Part shown: positions 8,626 to 17,706 of the stretch, piece by piece | How the letters are laid out: every line of letters begins with the position of its first letter | How positions within the stretch are numbered: position 1 is the stretch's first letter | Made by a program: the position numbers and the translations under genes | Assembly (NCBI RefSeq): GCF_030296675.1 | Contig: NZ_AP027736.1 | Location: forward strand, 2,108,001-2,172,000 | Origin: Demequina sediminis | GTDB taxonomy: Bacteria > Actinomycetota > Actinomycetes > Actinomycetales > Demequinaceae | Length of the DNA: 64,000 nt | Direction: 5' to 3' | Notes under the pieces: generated by a model | Database searches by the model: none | What the model was told of the DNA's origin: nothing | The model's input: the letters and a program-made list of their open reading frames with translations, nothing else

Positions 8626-9336
8626 ATGCGCATCGTCTCCCTCCGCCGCTATCCCGTGAAGGCCATGGGCGGTGAGCCGCTCGACCGCGCCGCCGTCGAC
8701 GCGCGCGGCCTCACGGGCGACCGCGCGTTCGGGGTGGTCGACGCGGAGGGCTGGCTCGCGGCCGGCAAGCGCACGCGCCGCTTCCGCCGCCACGACGAGG
8801 TCTTCGGGTACGCGGCGAGCACGGTGGACGATGCCGTGGTGGTCTCGCGCGACGGCCTCGCCTGGCGCGTGGGCGACGCGGCGTTGGACGCCGACCTCAG
8901 CGCGGCGATGGGAGAGCCGATGCGCGTGCTCGCTGAGCGCGACAGCGAGCACTCGTTCTACGACGCGAGCCCCGTGTCGCTCGTGGGCACCGCGACGCTC
9001 GACTGGTGCCGCGCGGAGCTGGGCGTCGACGCGGACCCCCGGCGCCTGCGCGTCAACGTCGTGGTCGAGACCGAGGAGCCCTTCGTCGAGGAGGGCTGGA
9101 TCGGGAGCGAGGTGGTGCTGGGTGCGGTGGACGACGTGGGTGGCGTACGACTGCGGGTCACCGCGCGCAACGAGCGCTGCCGCGTGATCGACCTTGCTCA
9201 GGATGGCGTCGAGGAGACCGCGCGCTGGCTCAAGCCGCTCGGCGAGCGCCGCGATGCGTGCATCGCCGTGTACGCGCATGTGGTGGCGCCGGGAGAGCTG
9301 CGCGTGGGCGATCCGGTCCGCGTCGACCCGCTGTAG
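8626..9336 (+). CDS. MOSC-domain protein (molybdenum cofactor sulfurase C-terminal-like)
   Basis: A 236-residue protein. Residues 1-70 match the MOSC N-terminal beta barrel (RRYPVKAMGGEPL, RGLTGDRAFGVVD). The MOSC domain follows, with LRVNVVVETEEPFVEE and the conserved cysteine in ARNERCRVIDL. MOSC proteins bind sulfur or molybdenum cofactor and mostly act in sulfur transfer or N-hydroxylated-compound reduction. The ATG follows the hexamer TACCCT by six bases, so the transcript is probably leaderless; there is no ribosome site, and upstream in-frame codons are not start-like. The partner enzyme is not in the window. Confidence 0.85.
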   Translation: MRIVSLRRYPVKAMGGEPLDRAAVDARGLTGDRAFGVVDAEGWLAAGKRTRRFRRHDEVFGYAASTVDDAVVVSRDGLAWRVGDAALDADLSAAMGEPMRVLAERDSEHSFYDASPVSLVGTATLDWCRAELGVDADPRRLRVNVVVETEEPFVEEGWIGSEVVLGAVDDVGGVRLRVTARNERCRVIDLAQDGVEETARWLKPLGERRDACIAVYAHVVAPGELRVGDPVRVDPL

Positions 9337-9529
9337 TCGCGGCTCCGTGCTCGCGGCTCCGCCACACGGATTCGCGGCTCCGCCACACGCGGCTCGGCGT
9401 GTCGCCGGCGTGTCGGGGGCTGAGGCCCCCGATTGGGTGCGAAGAGAGCGCTGCTGTGTGGCGGAGCCGCGAAAGTGTTCGGTGGCGGAGCCGCGAAAGT
9501 GTTCGGTGGCGGAGCCGCGAGAGTGCTCG
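9337..9529. repeat. Hairpin-repeat locus A (inverted clusters of a 17-bp unit)
   Basis: The left side has two full copies of TCGCGGCTCCGCCACAC (9351 and 9372) and one partial copy (9337). The right side has three copies of the reverse complement in a 24-bp tandem (9458, 9482, 9506). The centre has two copies of a GCGTGTC word. The two arms can pair over at least 17 bp. The same layout recurs at 29,242-29,420. It sits between the convergent MOSC and purB genes and contains no gene. Confidence 0.8.
9413..9432 (+). terminator. Hairpin terminator between MOSC gene and purB
   Basis: TCGGGGGC pairs perfectly with GCCCCCGA around a TGAG loop, inside repeat locus A. It is placed to end transcription from both convergent genes. 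Confidence 0.5.
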
Positions 9530-9552
9530 GTGGTGAAGGTGACCGGGGCGAC

Positions 9553-10965
9553 TCAGCCCAGGAAGCGGTCCACCAGCTCCTCCGCGAGCCCCACGTAGCC
9601 GCCCGGCGTGAGGGCGCTCAGCCGCGCCGCCGTCTCAGACGGCAGCGGCAACCCGTCCACAAAGGACTGAATGGCCGCGGCATCAATGGACTGCCCGCGC
9701 GTGAGCTCCTTGAGCCGCTCGTAGGGGTTCTCCATCCCGGGCACGCCGGCGATCGCCGCGGCGCGCATCGCGGACTGGATCGGCTCCGCGAGGACCTCCC
9801 ACGACGCGTCGAGGTCGGCCGCGAGCGCGGCCTCGTTGACGGACAGGGTCGTGAGCCCGCGGCGCACGTTGTCGATCGCGAGCAGCGAGTGACCGAACGC
9901 GAGCCCGATGTTGCGCTGCGAGCTCGAGTCCGTGAGGTCGCGCTGGAGTCGCGACGTCACCAGGGTCGCGCCGAGCGTGTCGAACAGCGCCGCCGAGATC
10001 TCGAGGTTCGCCTCCGCATTCTCGAAGCGGATGGGGTTGATCTTGTGAGGCATCGCGCTCGACCCGATCGAGCCCTTGGCCGCGGCCTGCGCGAAGTAGC
10101 CCAGCGACACGTACGTCCACACGTCGGTCGCGAGGTTGTGCAGGATGCGTCCGAACCGCGCGACGTCGGCGTAGAGCTCCGCCTGCCAGTCGTGGCTCTC
10201 GATCTGGGTCGTCAGCGGGTTCCACGTGAGGCCCAGGCCCTCGACGAAGGTGCGCGACACCTCGATCCAGTCGGTGCCGGGCACGGCCGCGGTGTGCGCG
10301 CCGAACGTGCCGGTCGCGCCGTTGATCTTGCCCAGGTACTCCTGCGCCTCGACGCGGCGCACCTGACGGCCCAGGCGGTGAGCGAGCACCGCGAACTCCT
10401 TGCCCAGCGTCGTGGGGGTCGCGGTCTGGCCGTGCGTGCGCGAGAGCATCGGGATGGCCTTCGCGGCGCGCGCGAGGTCCGCTACGTCCGCCACGAGCGA
10501 CCGGGCCGCGGGCAGCCACACGTCCTCGACCGCTCCCTTGACCATGAGTGCGTAGGAGAGGTTGTTGATGTCCTCCGAGGTGCACGCGAAGTGCACGAGC
10601 TCGCTCAGCGGCTCGAGGGAGGTCCCCTCGATGCGGCGCTTGATGTAGTACTCGACCGCCTTGACGTCGTGGACCGTGACCTTCTCGATCTCGGCGTGCT
10701 CGGCGATGCCCGCCGCGTCGAATCCCGCGGGGATGCCACGCAACAGCGCGGTCTCGTCGGCGGTGAGCGGGCGCACACCCGGCACGGCACCGGTCTCGCA
10801 CAGGTGGATGAACCACTCGACCTCGACGTGCAGGCGCATGCGGTTGAGCGCGGGCTCGGACAGGTGGTCGACCAGCGGCGCCACGGCGCCTCGGTAGCGG
10901 CCGTCGAGGGGGCCGAGCGCGATCGCGGGCTCGAGGGAGGCGAGTGTCGTCCAGTTCACGCGCAC
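9553..10965 (-). CDS. purB: Adenylosuccinate lyase
   Basis: A 470-residue fumarase/aspartase-superfamily enzyme. It splits adenylosuccinate to AMP plus fumarate and SAICAR to AICAR plus fumarate in purine synthesis. The superfamily signature GSSAMPHKINPIRFEN is intact, as are the TSEDINNLSYAL and SRTHGQTATPTTLGKE active-site stretches; the length matches the E. coli-type PurB (456). Translation starts at GTG 10963-10965, or possibly the in-frame GTG two codons later; no ribosome site is visible. The gene is divergent from the helical-protein/hydrolase pair and converges on repeat locus A. Confidence 0.97.
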   Translation of the reverse strand: MRVNWTTLASLEPAIALGPLDGRYRGAVAPLVDHLSEPALNRMRLHVEVEWFIHLCETGAVPGVRPLTADETALLRGIPAGFDAAGIAEHAEIEKVTVHDVKAVEYYIKRRIEGTSLEPLSELVHFACTSEDINNLSYALMVKGAVEDVWLPAARSLVADVADLARAAKAIPMLSRTHGQTATPTTLGKEFAVLAHRLGRQVRRVEAQEYLGKINGATGTFGAHTAAVPGTDWIEVSRTFVEGLGLTWNPLTTQIESHDWQAELYADVARFGRILHNLATDVWTYVSLGYFAQAAAKGSIGSSAMPHKINPIRFENAEANLEISAALFDTLGATLVTSRLQRDLTDSSSQRNIGLAFGHSLLAIDNVRRGLTTLSVNEAALAADLDASWEVLAEPIQSAMRAAAIAGVPGMENPYERLKELTRGQSIDAAAIQSFVDGLPLPSETAARLSALTPGGYVGLAEELVDRFLG

Positions 10966-11068
10966 ATTCTTCCACGGCCGTTATCCCCAGGCCGCGGGAC
11001 GATGCCCGCCCTCCCCAGGCGCCGCCCCTCGCCCTCGCGCGTCGCGGCCCCGCGCCTAGCGTCGACGC

Positions 11069-11308
11069 ATGGAGCACGTCACGGCGCTGATCGAGCAGGC
11101 GAGCGAGTCCCTGCGTGTCGCGCAGGCTCGGCTCACGGCGGCGCGTCGCGCGGACTGGACCGGGCTTGCTGCCGAGGGCTACCGCGCTGGCCTGGCGGAG
11201 TGCGCCGCGCGCGTCGCGACGCTCGAGCGGGAGGCGGAGTCGCTCGCCCATCTCGCGAGGGCGACTCCCGCGCGGGTGCCCGGCGGGGAAGGCTGGCCTC
11301 CCCGGTGA
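11069..11308 (+). CDS. Small helical protein, WXG100-like partner of the downstream hydrolase
   Basis: A 79-residue, almost wholly alpha-helical protein (VTALIEQASESLRVAQARLT, then AARRADWTGLAAEGYRAGL). A W-x-G-like turn (DWTGLAAEGYR) between two helices recalls ESX/WXG100 substrates and their relatives, but the match is loose. The ATG follows TAGCGT by six bases and has no ribosome site, suggesting a leaderless transcript. Its stop TGA overlaps the GTG of the next gene (GTGA), so the two are translationally coupled and probably work together. No type VII secretion gene is in the window. Confidence 0.6.
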   Translation: MEHVTALIEQASESLRVAQARLTAARRADWTGLAAEGYRAGLAECAARVATLEREAESLAHLARATPARVPGGEGWPPR

Positions 11309-12642
11309 CCGAGGACTACGCCTGGTCGCACGGCGGCCGGGGCGGCACGACCGCGGTGCTCGAGGACCTCGATCGCGCCACGGGAGTGCTGTCAGCCGCC
11401 GCCGCGGAGGTGGACCAGGCGGCGCGGGCGCTCGCGGTCGCCGCTCACGTGGCGGCATGGCAGTCCGAGACCGCACCCCTCGCGGGTGACCTCGCACGCG
11501 ACGCCGCTGGCACCGCGACCGAGGCGGACCGCCTGCGGCAGCTGTCGACCGCGCTGCGCGTCGCCGCCGCGGCCTACCTCACCGCCGAGTGCACCGCGCG
11601 CGACGGTCTTGCGTGGACCACGCGAGTGGGAGAGGCGGCGGCGGACTACGTCGGTACCGTTACGTGGGCCCACCGCGTGGCGAACGGAGTTGCCCAGGCA
11701 GTCGGTCCGGCGGGGTTGGGCATGATCGTGATGGGGCGCAATCCGCTCGACCTGGTGACCGGACAAGGGACCCCGCCGGTGTCCGCATGGGTCAATCGCG
11801 ACTCCGCAGAGGCCGCCACGCGGGCCGTGGGTGAGCGCTTCGACGCCGTCGCGCGCACCCTCGCGGCGGCCCTGGCGGAGGCCGAGGCGACCGAGGAGCG
11901 CTTCGCGGTGGCACGCATCACCGGGCGGTGGGAGGGCGAGTCTCCCGAGGGCGTCGCGGATCTCATCGCGCGGCTGTCGTGGCTTAATGCGCAGGGCGGC
12001 GGCACGGTCGCGATCGAGACCGTCGAGACCGCGCAGGGTCGGCGCCACCTGGTCTACGTTCCGGGCACGCAGGACTGGGGCGTCACGGATCCGAACCCCG
12101 CCGACCTCCAGGCCAACCTCGCCTCCATCACGGGCGACGCCTCCGACGCGGCGCGCTCCGTGGCGAGCGCGATGCACTCTCACGGGATCGCGCCGGACGA
12201 GCCCGTCCTCATCGCCGGGCACAGCCAGGGCGGCATGATCGCGGTGGTGGCCGCGACCGCGCTCGCGGACCGGTACGCGATCACCCACGTGGTGACCGCG
12301 GGTGCGCCCACGGGGCGCCTCACGCTGCCGCGCACGGTCGAGGCCCTTCACCTCGAGAACACGCGCGATCCGGTCCCCGGCCTCGATGCGCGCGCGAACC
12401 CGGACGTGCCCCACCGCGTCACCGTCTCGCAGGACCGCAGGCGCGCCCAGGGACCCGGACGCCCCGACGGCTCGCGGACCCTCGCACAGTCTCACGGGCT
12501 CCCGGGCTACGCGGCAACGGCGCGCACGGTGGACCGAGGGCTGAGCGCCTCGACGCGCGCATGGGTGGGCGGCGCGAGCGGATTCCTCGAGGGAGGGCCC
12601 ACGCAAGTGACCACCTACCGCCCGCTGACGGTCCCCAAGTAG
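11305..12642 (+). CDS. Alpha/beta hydrolase (lipase-like) with helical N-terminal domain
   Basis: A 445-residue protein translated from GTG 11305, which overlaps the preceding stop. Residues 1-230 are alanine-rich helices resembling a WXG100/LXG-type region with no signal peptide. The C-terminal half carries the lipase elbow LIAGHSQGGMIAV (nucleophile Ser in GHSQGG), an HVVTAGAPTG strand, a DPVPGLD acid-loop candidate and a distal histidine in QSHGLPGY. This fits an esterase or lipase. The helical N-terminus plus the coupled small helical protein suggest a secreted effector pair or a cell-wall enzyme, but that is inference. Confidence 0.75.
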   Translation: MTEDYAWSHGGRGGTTAVLEDLDRATGVLSAAAAEVDQAARALAVAAHVAAWQSETAPLAGDLARDAAGTATEADRLRQLSTALRVAAAAYLTAECTARDGLAWTTRVGEAAADYVGTVTWAHRVANGVAQAVGPAGLGMIVMGRNPLDLVTGQGTPPVSAWVNRDSAEAATRAVGERFDAVARTLAAALAEAEATEERFAVARITGRWEGESPEGVADLIARLSWLNAQGGGTVAIETVETAQGRRHLVYVPGTQDWGVTDPNPADLQANLASITGDASDAARSVASAMHSHGIAPDEPVLIAGHSQGGMIAVVAATALADRYAITHVVTAGAPTGRLTLPRTVEALHLENTRDPVPGLDARANPDVPHRVTVSQDRRRAQGPGRPDGSRTLAQSHGLPGYAATARTVDRGLSASTRAWVGGASGFLEGGPTQVTTYRPLTVPK

Positions 12643-12669
12643 GGGAGGGACACGGAGGCTCGGGCGGCG

Positions 12670-13068
12670 CTAGTCGCGGCGCGCGCCCGGCACCACGGCG
12701 GACAGGATCGCGGTGATGATGCTGATGATGAGCGCCGCGAGGAGCGTGATCCAGAAGCCGCCAATCGTGAGCTCCGCCCAGGGCACGAGCGTGGTGAGCC
12801 AGGCGCTCAGCCACAGCATGAACCAGCTCACGACCAGCGAGAACAGGCCCAGCGTGAGGATCTTGAAGGGCAGCGCGAGGAGGTCGATCACCGGCTTGAC
12901 CAGGAAGTTGGCGGCGGTGATGACCGCGCCGATGAGCAGGAACACCCCGATCCTGGTCCACGTGTCGGTCTCGCCGCCGTCGACCACCACGTCGAGCGGG
13001 AGCAGCGTGACGATCCAGACCGCGACGGCGGTGATGGCGGAGACGATGACGAAGCGCATGGCCGTCAT
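12670..13068 (-). CDS. Phage-holin-family (holin_4_2-like) small membrane protein
   Basis: A 132-residue protein with four hydrophobic segments, beginning MTAMRFVIVSAITAVAVWIV and ending near AILSAVVPGARRD. The middle VKPVIDLLALPFKILTLGLF is the characteristic stretch of the actinobacterial 'phage holin family' or YvlD-type proteins. These are chromosomal membrane proteins, not true phage holins, and their role is unknown. I place the start at ATG 13066-13068; an earlier in-frame start would overlap the hisC leader. It is divergent from the aminotransferase gene, 28 bp away. Confidence 0.7.
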   Translation of the reverse strand: MTAMRFVIVSAITAVAVWIVTLLPLDVVVDGGETDTWTRIGVFLLIGAVITAANFLVKPVIDLLALPFKILTLGLFSLVVSWFMLWLSAWLTTLVPWAELTIGGFWITLLAALIISIITAILSAVVPGARRD

Positions 13069-13096
13069 TGTTCCACGGGGTGCCATGCTGGTGCCC

Positions 13097-14227
13097 ATGC
13101 CAAGCGAGCCGTCGGGCCAGACCCCTCCAGCATCGTCCCTGCCAGGGCCCTCCCTGCCCACTCCGCTGCCCGCGATCGCCGCCCTGCCGGCGTACGTGCC
13201 CGGCGCGCGGGGCGACGCGGCGGTGCCGCCCATCAAACTGTCCTCGAATGAGAGCCCCGACGGTCCCTTGCCCTCGGTGACCGCCGCGCTCGCGGACGCG
13301 GGCGGACTGATCCACCGCTATCCGGACATGGCGGCCTCGGAACTCACGGCGCGCATCGCCGCGCACATAGGGCGCGAGCCCGCGCACGTGGTCGCGGGCG
13401 CGGGATCCGTCGCGGTGCTCGCACACCTGCTGCAGGCCTACGCGGGCGAGGGCGACGAGGTCCTGTTCGCGTGGCGCAGCTTCGAGGCCTATCCGATCCT
13501 CACGCGGATCGCGGGCGCGACTCCCGTGACGGTGCCGCTGACGGCGGATGCGCGTCACGATGTCGAGGCGATGGCCGCCGCGGTCACGGACCGCACGCGC
13601 GTCGCGATGCTGTGCTCGCCCAACAACCCCACCGGGCCCGCGCTGACCACGGCGGAGTTCGAGGCGTTCATGGCCGCGGTCCCCACGCGCGTGCTGGTCA
13701 TCCTCGACGAGGCCTACCTTGAGTACGTCACCGACCCGGACGTGGTCGATGGACCCGCGGCGCTCGACCGCCACCCCAACCTGGTGCTGCTGCGCACGTT
13801 CTCGAAGGCGTACGGCCTCGCGAGCCTGCGCGTGGGCTACGCGGTGGGTCCCGAGGCCCTGATCGCTCCCGTGCGTGCGTGCGTGACGCCGTTCTCGGTG
13901 TCCGGGCCGGCGCAGTCGGCCGCGATCGCCTCGCTCGAGGCCGGCGACGAGCTCGTGGAGCGGGCGCACACCGTGGTCGCCGAGCGCGAGCGCGTGCTCG
14001 CCGCGCTGCGCGCGGACGGGTGGAGCATTCCCGACTCGCAGGGCAACTTCGTGTGGCTCGCGGTGGGCGAGGACACGGGCGCGCTGGTCGCTCACCTGGG
14101 CGGGCAGCAGCCCTCCATTCTGGTGCGCCCGTTCGCGGGCGAGGGCGTGCGGGTCACGGTCGGCTCACCGCGGGAGAACGATGCCCTGCTCGCCGCGCTC
14201 GCGCGGTGGCAGGGCCGCACAGGGTAG
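13097..14227 (+). CDS. hisC: Histidinol-phosphate / aromatic aminotransferase (HisC/Pat family)
   Basis: A 376-residue fold-type I PLP enzyme. KLSSNESP near the N-terminus, CSPNNPTGP, DEAYLEY and the Schiff-base lysine in RTFSKAYGLASLRVGY are all present in family order, and the length is normal. HisC makes histidinol phosphate from imidazole acetol phosphate; actinobacterial paralogues (Pat) prefer phenylalanine or tyrosine. No his genes are adjacent, so the Pat activity is at least as likely. ATG 13097 is used; ATG 13085 is an alternative four codons upstream. Confidence 0.88.
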   Translation: MPSEPSGQTPPASSLPGPSLPTPLPAIAALPAYVPGARGDAAVPPIKLSSNESPDGPLPSVTAALADAGGLIHRYPDMAASELTARIAAHIGREPAHVVAGAGSVAVLAHLLQAYAGEGDEVLFAWRSFEAYPILTRIAGATPVTVPLTADARHDVEAMAAAVTDRTRVAMLCSPNNPTGPALTTAEFEAFMAAVPTRVLVILDEAYLEYVTDPDVVDGPAALDRHPNLVLLRTFSKAYGLASLRVGYAVGPEALIAPVRACVTPFSVSGPAQSAAIASLEAGDELVERAHTVVAERERVLAALRADGWSIPDSQGNFVWLAVGEDTGALVAHLGGQQPSILVRPFAGEGVRVTVGSPRENDALLAALARWQGRTG

Positions 14228-14247
14228 GAAGCGGTAGGCCGGCCCGC

Positions 14248-15213
14248 CTACTCGGAGGGGGTGCGCGGAGCCAGCGCGGGCATCGGCTCCCAGGACCGGT
14301 CCGCCCAGATCTTGCGCCCGTCGCGCCACCCACGGGTGAGCTCGCCCAGGCCCTTGAGGCCGTGCTCGACCACCACGAGCCGCACGACCTCCTTCGCGTA
14401 GGTGAGGCCCGTGCCGAGACCGAAACCGACCCGGTTGAGGCGCCCGTGTTCCGCGAAGTAGCGGCCCACATACGCGCGGTTGCGCATCACGTGGTACTTC
14501 GCGAGCGGGCTCGAGTCGTTGAGGTGGCGCACCCCCAGGTTGACCTGGCGCTGCTCGCGCTTCTTCTGCAACACGAACTCGTCGACGTAGACCACCTCGG
14601 TCTCGAGGGAGGCGAGCCACGCGTACACGGCGTCGTCCCACGAGATGAAGAAGCGGGGGTCGGGCAGGCCGATCCGCTCGACCACGTCGGCGTGGATGAG
14701 CATGCCCTCGAACGTGCCCGAGTTGGTGACCGCGTAGCCCTCGGTGTTGAAGGTCTTCACCGAGTACGGCAGGGGCACGCCCAGGAACTCGTTGAACTTC
14801 GCCTGCCAATAGAAGGGAGTGCCGTCGACGTCGTAGCGACGACCGTGAATGACCTGGAAGCGAGCCATCCACGGGGCAAAGAGCTCGAGGGCGTCCGGCA
14901 GGATCTCAACGTCGTCGTCCATGAGCCATACCCAGTCGGCGCCCAACTCGAGCGCGACACGGGTGCCTTCGCTGAAGCCGCCCGCGCCGCCCGTGTTGGT
15001 CTCGAGCCTCCTGTTGACCACCACGCCGTCGGGAAAGCGAGGCGTCCACTGCGCGATCACGTCCTGCGTGTCGTCGGTGCTCGCGTTGTCCACGATCACG
15101 ATGCGGTCGGCGGGCGTGGTCATGGCCGCCGCGCTGCGCAGGAGGTCGTCGAGGAGCGCGGATCGGTTGAAGGTGACGATCGCGATGACGACCGTGCCGG
15201 CGGGTGGATTCAC
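14248..15213 (-). CDS. GT2 glycosyltransferase, GlfT1-like galactofuranosyl/rhamnosyl transferase
   Basis: A 321-residue GT-A fold enzyme. The N-terminus VVIAIVTFNR, the NTGGAGGFSEGTRVALE helix and the metal-binding triad WLMDDDV are the hallmarks of the GlfT1/WbbL branch, and FISWDDAVYAW provides the catalytic-base region. GlfT1 adds the first galactofuranoses to the polyprenyl-linked linker of arabinogalactan. Position beside glf, glfT2, wzm and wzt supports this. I prefer the GTG at 15213 because a TACCCT hexamer precedes it by six bases (leaderless pattern); the frame is open to ATG 15267. Confidence 0.75.
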   Translation of the reverse strand: MNPPAGTVVIAIVTFNRSALLDDLLRSAAAMTTPADRIVIVDNASTDDTQDVIAQWTPRFPDGVVVNRRLETNTGGAGGFSEGTRVALELGADWVWLMDDDVEILPDALELFAPWMARFQVIHGRRYDVDGTPFYWQAKFNEFLGVPLPYSVKTFNTEGYAVTNSGTFEGMLIHADVVERIGLPDPRFFISWDDAVYAWLASLETEVVYVDEFVLQKKREQRQVNLGVRHLNDSSPLAKYHVMRNRAYVGRYFAEHGRLNRVGFGLGTGLTYAKEVVRLVVVEHGLKGLGELTRGWRDGRKIWADRSWEPMPALAPRTPSE

Positions 15214-15347
15214 GCCCACAGGGTAGCCCGCGCGCGGGAACGATGCCGCGGCCGGGTTCCCCGACACGCGTCCGATGGCTCAGGGGAGGGCCCGCGGGAT
15301 GTTTAGCATGGGTGCCGCCGGTCCGGCACGCATCCCGAGGAGACACC

Positions 15348-15929
15348 ATGACGCCGACCCACCGCCGCCCCCTTCTGGGTGGGGCGCTTGCGGCCGTCGC
15401 CGCCATGCTCCTGGCGGCGTGCACGCCGGCCACGGTCGAGCCGTCGCCGAGCGCCTCGGTCACCGTCGAGGGACCGAGCACCACCCCCTCCGTTGCCGTG
15501 ACCGCGACGCCGCAGCCGTCCGCCACGCCGGAGCCCACCGCGACCGCCGACGTGCCCTCGAATGATCCCGGAGATGGCGTGGGCACCGACGATCCCGTGG
15601 TCGCGCCCACCCCCACGGGTGGGTCGAACGTGGCCCGCGTCGACGTGCATCTCACGAGTTGGGGAAGCGACGGCACCTGGTTTGACGCGGCCGCCCTCGT
15701 CCAGGGCGTCGTGGTCGACGATGCCCGGTGCGTCATGGTGATGACCAAGGGTGGCGACCGCGTCACGGTCACCGGGTCCGCGAATCGCTCCGCGAGTTCG
15801 TCAGCCTGCGCGGAGGGCCTGCGCGTGCGCGTGGCCGACCTCTCCGCCGGCGAGTGGACGTTTAGCATCCGCTACGAGGCGCCCGGTTACGAGGGTGTGT
15901 CCGAGTCGCAGAAGGTGAGCCTGCCGTGA
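15348..15929 (+). CDS. Secreted lipoprotein with Pro/Ser/Thr-rich stalk
   Basis: A 193-residue protein. A signal peptide ends in the lipobox MLLAACTP (Cys about residue 25). About 60 residues rich in Thr, Pro and Ser follow, as in a wall-spanning stalk, then a compact beta-rich domain (ARVDVHLTSWGSDGTWFDA to the C-terminus) with two cysteines that could form a disulfide. GAGGAGA precedes ATG 15348. The stop overlaps the GTG of the surface-protein gene (GTGA), so the two are co-translated. No named domain recognised; a cell-wall role is inferred from the neighbours. Confidence 0.7.
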   Translation: MTPTHRRPLLGGALAAVAAMLLAACTPATVEPSPSASVTVEGPSTTPSVAVTATPQPSATPEPTATADVPSNDPGDGVGTDDPVVAPTPTGGSNVARVDVHLTSWGSDGTWFDAAALVQGVVVDDARCVMVMTKGGDRVTVTGSANRSASSSACAEGLRVRVADLSAGEWTFSIRYEAPGYEGVSESQKVSLP

Positions 15930-17671
15930 GCCTGCGCCGCGTCCTCACGGGCCTGACCGGCCTGTGCCTGGCTGCCGTGGGTGTCGCGGTGCCCGCGGCT
16001 TCCGCCACCGCGGCCGTTGACGCCAACGACTTCGACCCCGGCATGATCATCACGGACGCGCTGTTCTACGACTCGAGCGCGATGACGGCTGCCGAGATCC
16101 AGACCTTCCTCAATGGGAAGGTGCCGACGTGCGAGCCCTGGCGGGACTCGGATCCCGACGACATCACGTGCTTGAAGGACTATCGCACGAGCTTCGCTGC
16201 AAGGGCGGAGGTGAAGACCTCCTCAGGAGCCGTGCTGTGCAAGGCGATCTCCGCGCGGACCAACGTGACCGCCGCGCAGGTGATCGACATCGTGGCGCGC
16301 GCGTGCGGGGTCAGCCAGAAGGTGCTGTTGGTGACGCTGCAGAAGGAGCAGGGGCTCGTCACGAATACCTACCCCAGCTCCTTCAGATACCGCAGCGCCA
16401 TGGGCTATGGCTGCCCGGACACCGCCCCCTGCGACTCCCTCTACTACGGGTTCTCAAATCAGGTGTACAACGCCTCGCTGCAGTTCAAGCGTTACCAGGC
16501 GAATCCGTCTGGGTATAACTACCGTGCGGGGCGCGCCAACTCGATCCAGTACCACCCCAACACGGCTTGCGGAAGCTCGAGCGTGACCATCCGCAACCAG
16601 GCCACCGCAGGCCTGTATATCTACACGCCGTACCGCCCCAACGGTGCTGCTCTCAACGCGGGGTATGGCACGGGCAACTCGTGTAGCTCGTACGGCAACC
16701 GCAACTTCTTCCTCTACTACTCGGACTGGTTCGGCCCCACGACGGGATATCCCGTCCACGCGAACCTGACGTCCGCGTATGAGTCCTACGGCGGCCTCTC
16801 TGTGGTCGGCGAGGCGCTCGCGCCGGCAACGTCGGTGTCCGCCAACGGAGGCGGGATCGTCCAGCGTTTCGCGAAGGGCACCATGTACCGGACGTCGTCC
16901 GGAATCGTCACGTACCGCGGCAATGGATGGGCGATCTCGACCGCCTATGACGCCGCGGGCGGGCCGTCGGGCGCATGGGGATGGCCCATCACCGATTCGG
17001 TGTCCGAGGCCGGGATTCAGGTGGTCGAATTCCAGAAGGTGAGGGTCGCGCTCGTCGGGGGCGAGGTCGTCACGGGTCATCCGTTCGCGGACGTGTCGGC
17101 GCGGACGGCCTCATACGACTACAGCGAGCACGCGGAGGCGATCTTCTGGATGGCGCGCGAGGGTATCTCGCTCGGCTGGGAGGGGGCGCTCGGCGCCGAA
17201 TATCGTCCGCTCCAGAAGGTGGGTCGCGACGCGATGGCGGCGTTCCTCTACAGGTACGCGGGCGCGACCCACGCCACGCCCGCGACGCCCACCTTCATCG
17301 ACGTCACCGCGGACTCGTCCGAGTTCTACGTCCCGATCGAGTGGCTCGCCGCGAACGGGCTTGCACAGGGCTGGGAGACGCCGGCGGGCCCCGAGTACAG
17401 GCCGCTGCGCTCGATCGGTCGCGACGCGATGGCCGCGTTCCTCTACCGGTTCGCCGCTCCCGAGGGCTATGTGCCGCCCGCCACCAGCTACTTCGTCGAC
17501 GTGACGCCCACGAACTCGGAGTTCTATGCCGAGATCTCGTGGATGTACGAGTCAGGCCTGTCCACCGGCTGGGAGACCTCTCGGGGCCGCGAGTACCGGC
17601 CCCTGAACCCCGTCACCCGCGACGCCATGGCATCGTTCCTCTACCGCTTCGACCAGCAATCGTCGTCGTAA
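15926..17671 (+). CDS. Cell-surface protein with LGFP repeats and three SLH-like repeats
   Basis: A 581-residue exported protein. Residues 1-30 are a signal peptide ending in AASATA. Residues 30-270 form a Cys-containing domain with VTLQKEQGLVTNTYP, which resembles lysozyme- or transglycosylase-like surface enzymes. Residues ~275-380 hold LGFP-type repeats (GPSGAWGWPITD), which in mycolata are linked to binding of the arabinogalactan layer. Residues ~385-581 contain three S-layer-homology-like repeats, each ending in GRDAMAAFLYRY/F or a close variant. It is coupled to the preceding lipoprotein and embedded in the galactan cluster, so it probably docks to that polymer. Confidence 0.75.
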   Translation: MSLRRVLTGLTGLCLAAVGVAVPAASATAAVDANDFDPGMIITDALFYDSSAMTAAEIQTFLNGKVPTCEPWRDSDPDDITCLKDYRTSFAARAEVKTSSGAVLCKAISARTNVTAAQVIDIVARACGVSQKVLLVTLQKEQGLVTNTYPSSFRYRSAMGYGCPDTAPCDSLYYGFSNQVYNASLQFKRYQANPSGYNYRAGRANSIQYHPNTACGSSSVTIRNQATAGLYIYTPYRPNGAALNAGYGTGNSCSSYGNRNFFLYYSDWFGPTTGYPVHANLTSAYESYGGLSVVGEALAPATSVSANGGGIVQRFAKGTMYRTSSGIVTYRGNGWAISTAYDAAGGPSGAWGWPITDSVSEAGIQVVEFQKVRVALVGGEVVTGHPFADVSARTASYDYSEHAEAIFWMAREGISLGWEGALGAEYRPLQKVGRDAMAAFLYRYAGATHATPATPTFIDVTADSSEFYVPIEWLAANGLAQGWETPAGPEYRPLRSIGRDAMAAFLYRFAAPEGYVPPATSYFVDVTPTNSEFYAEISWMYESGLSTGWETSRGREYRPLNPVTRDAMASFLYRFDQQSSS

Positions 17672-17706
17672 GACGCACACGAGCCCCGCTACGTTACGCT
17701 TTCTCC

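Noticed and set aside
9351..9529. Regularly spaced repeats that might be a CRISPR array
   Set aside because: Repeats occur in both orientations, spacers are 7-10 bp and themselves repeated, and no cas genes are near.
9433..11304. Very long plus-strand open frame leading into the hydrolase gene
   Set aside because: It is antisense to purB and has the Arg/Ala/Gly-rich composition of a shadow frame; the hydrolase starts at GTG 11305.
12670..13068. Holin as sign of a prophage
   Set aside because: The family is a chromosomal membrane protein group and no lysis or virion gene is adjacent.
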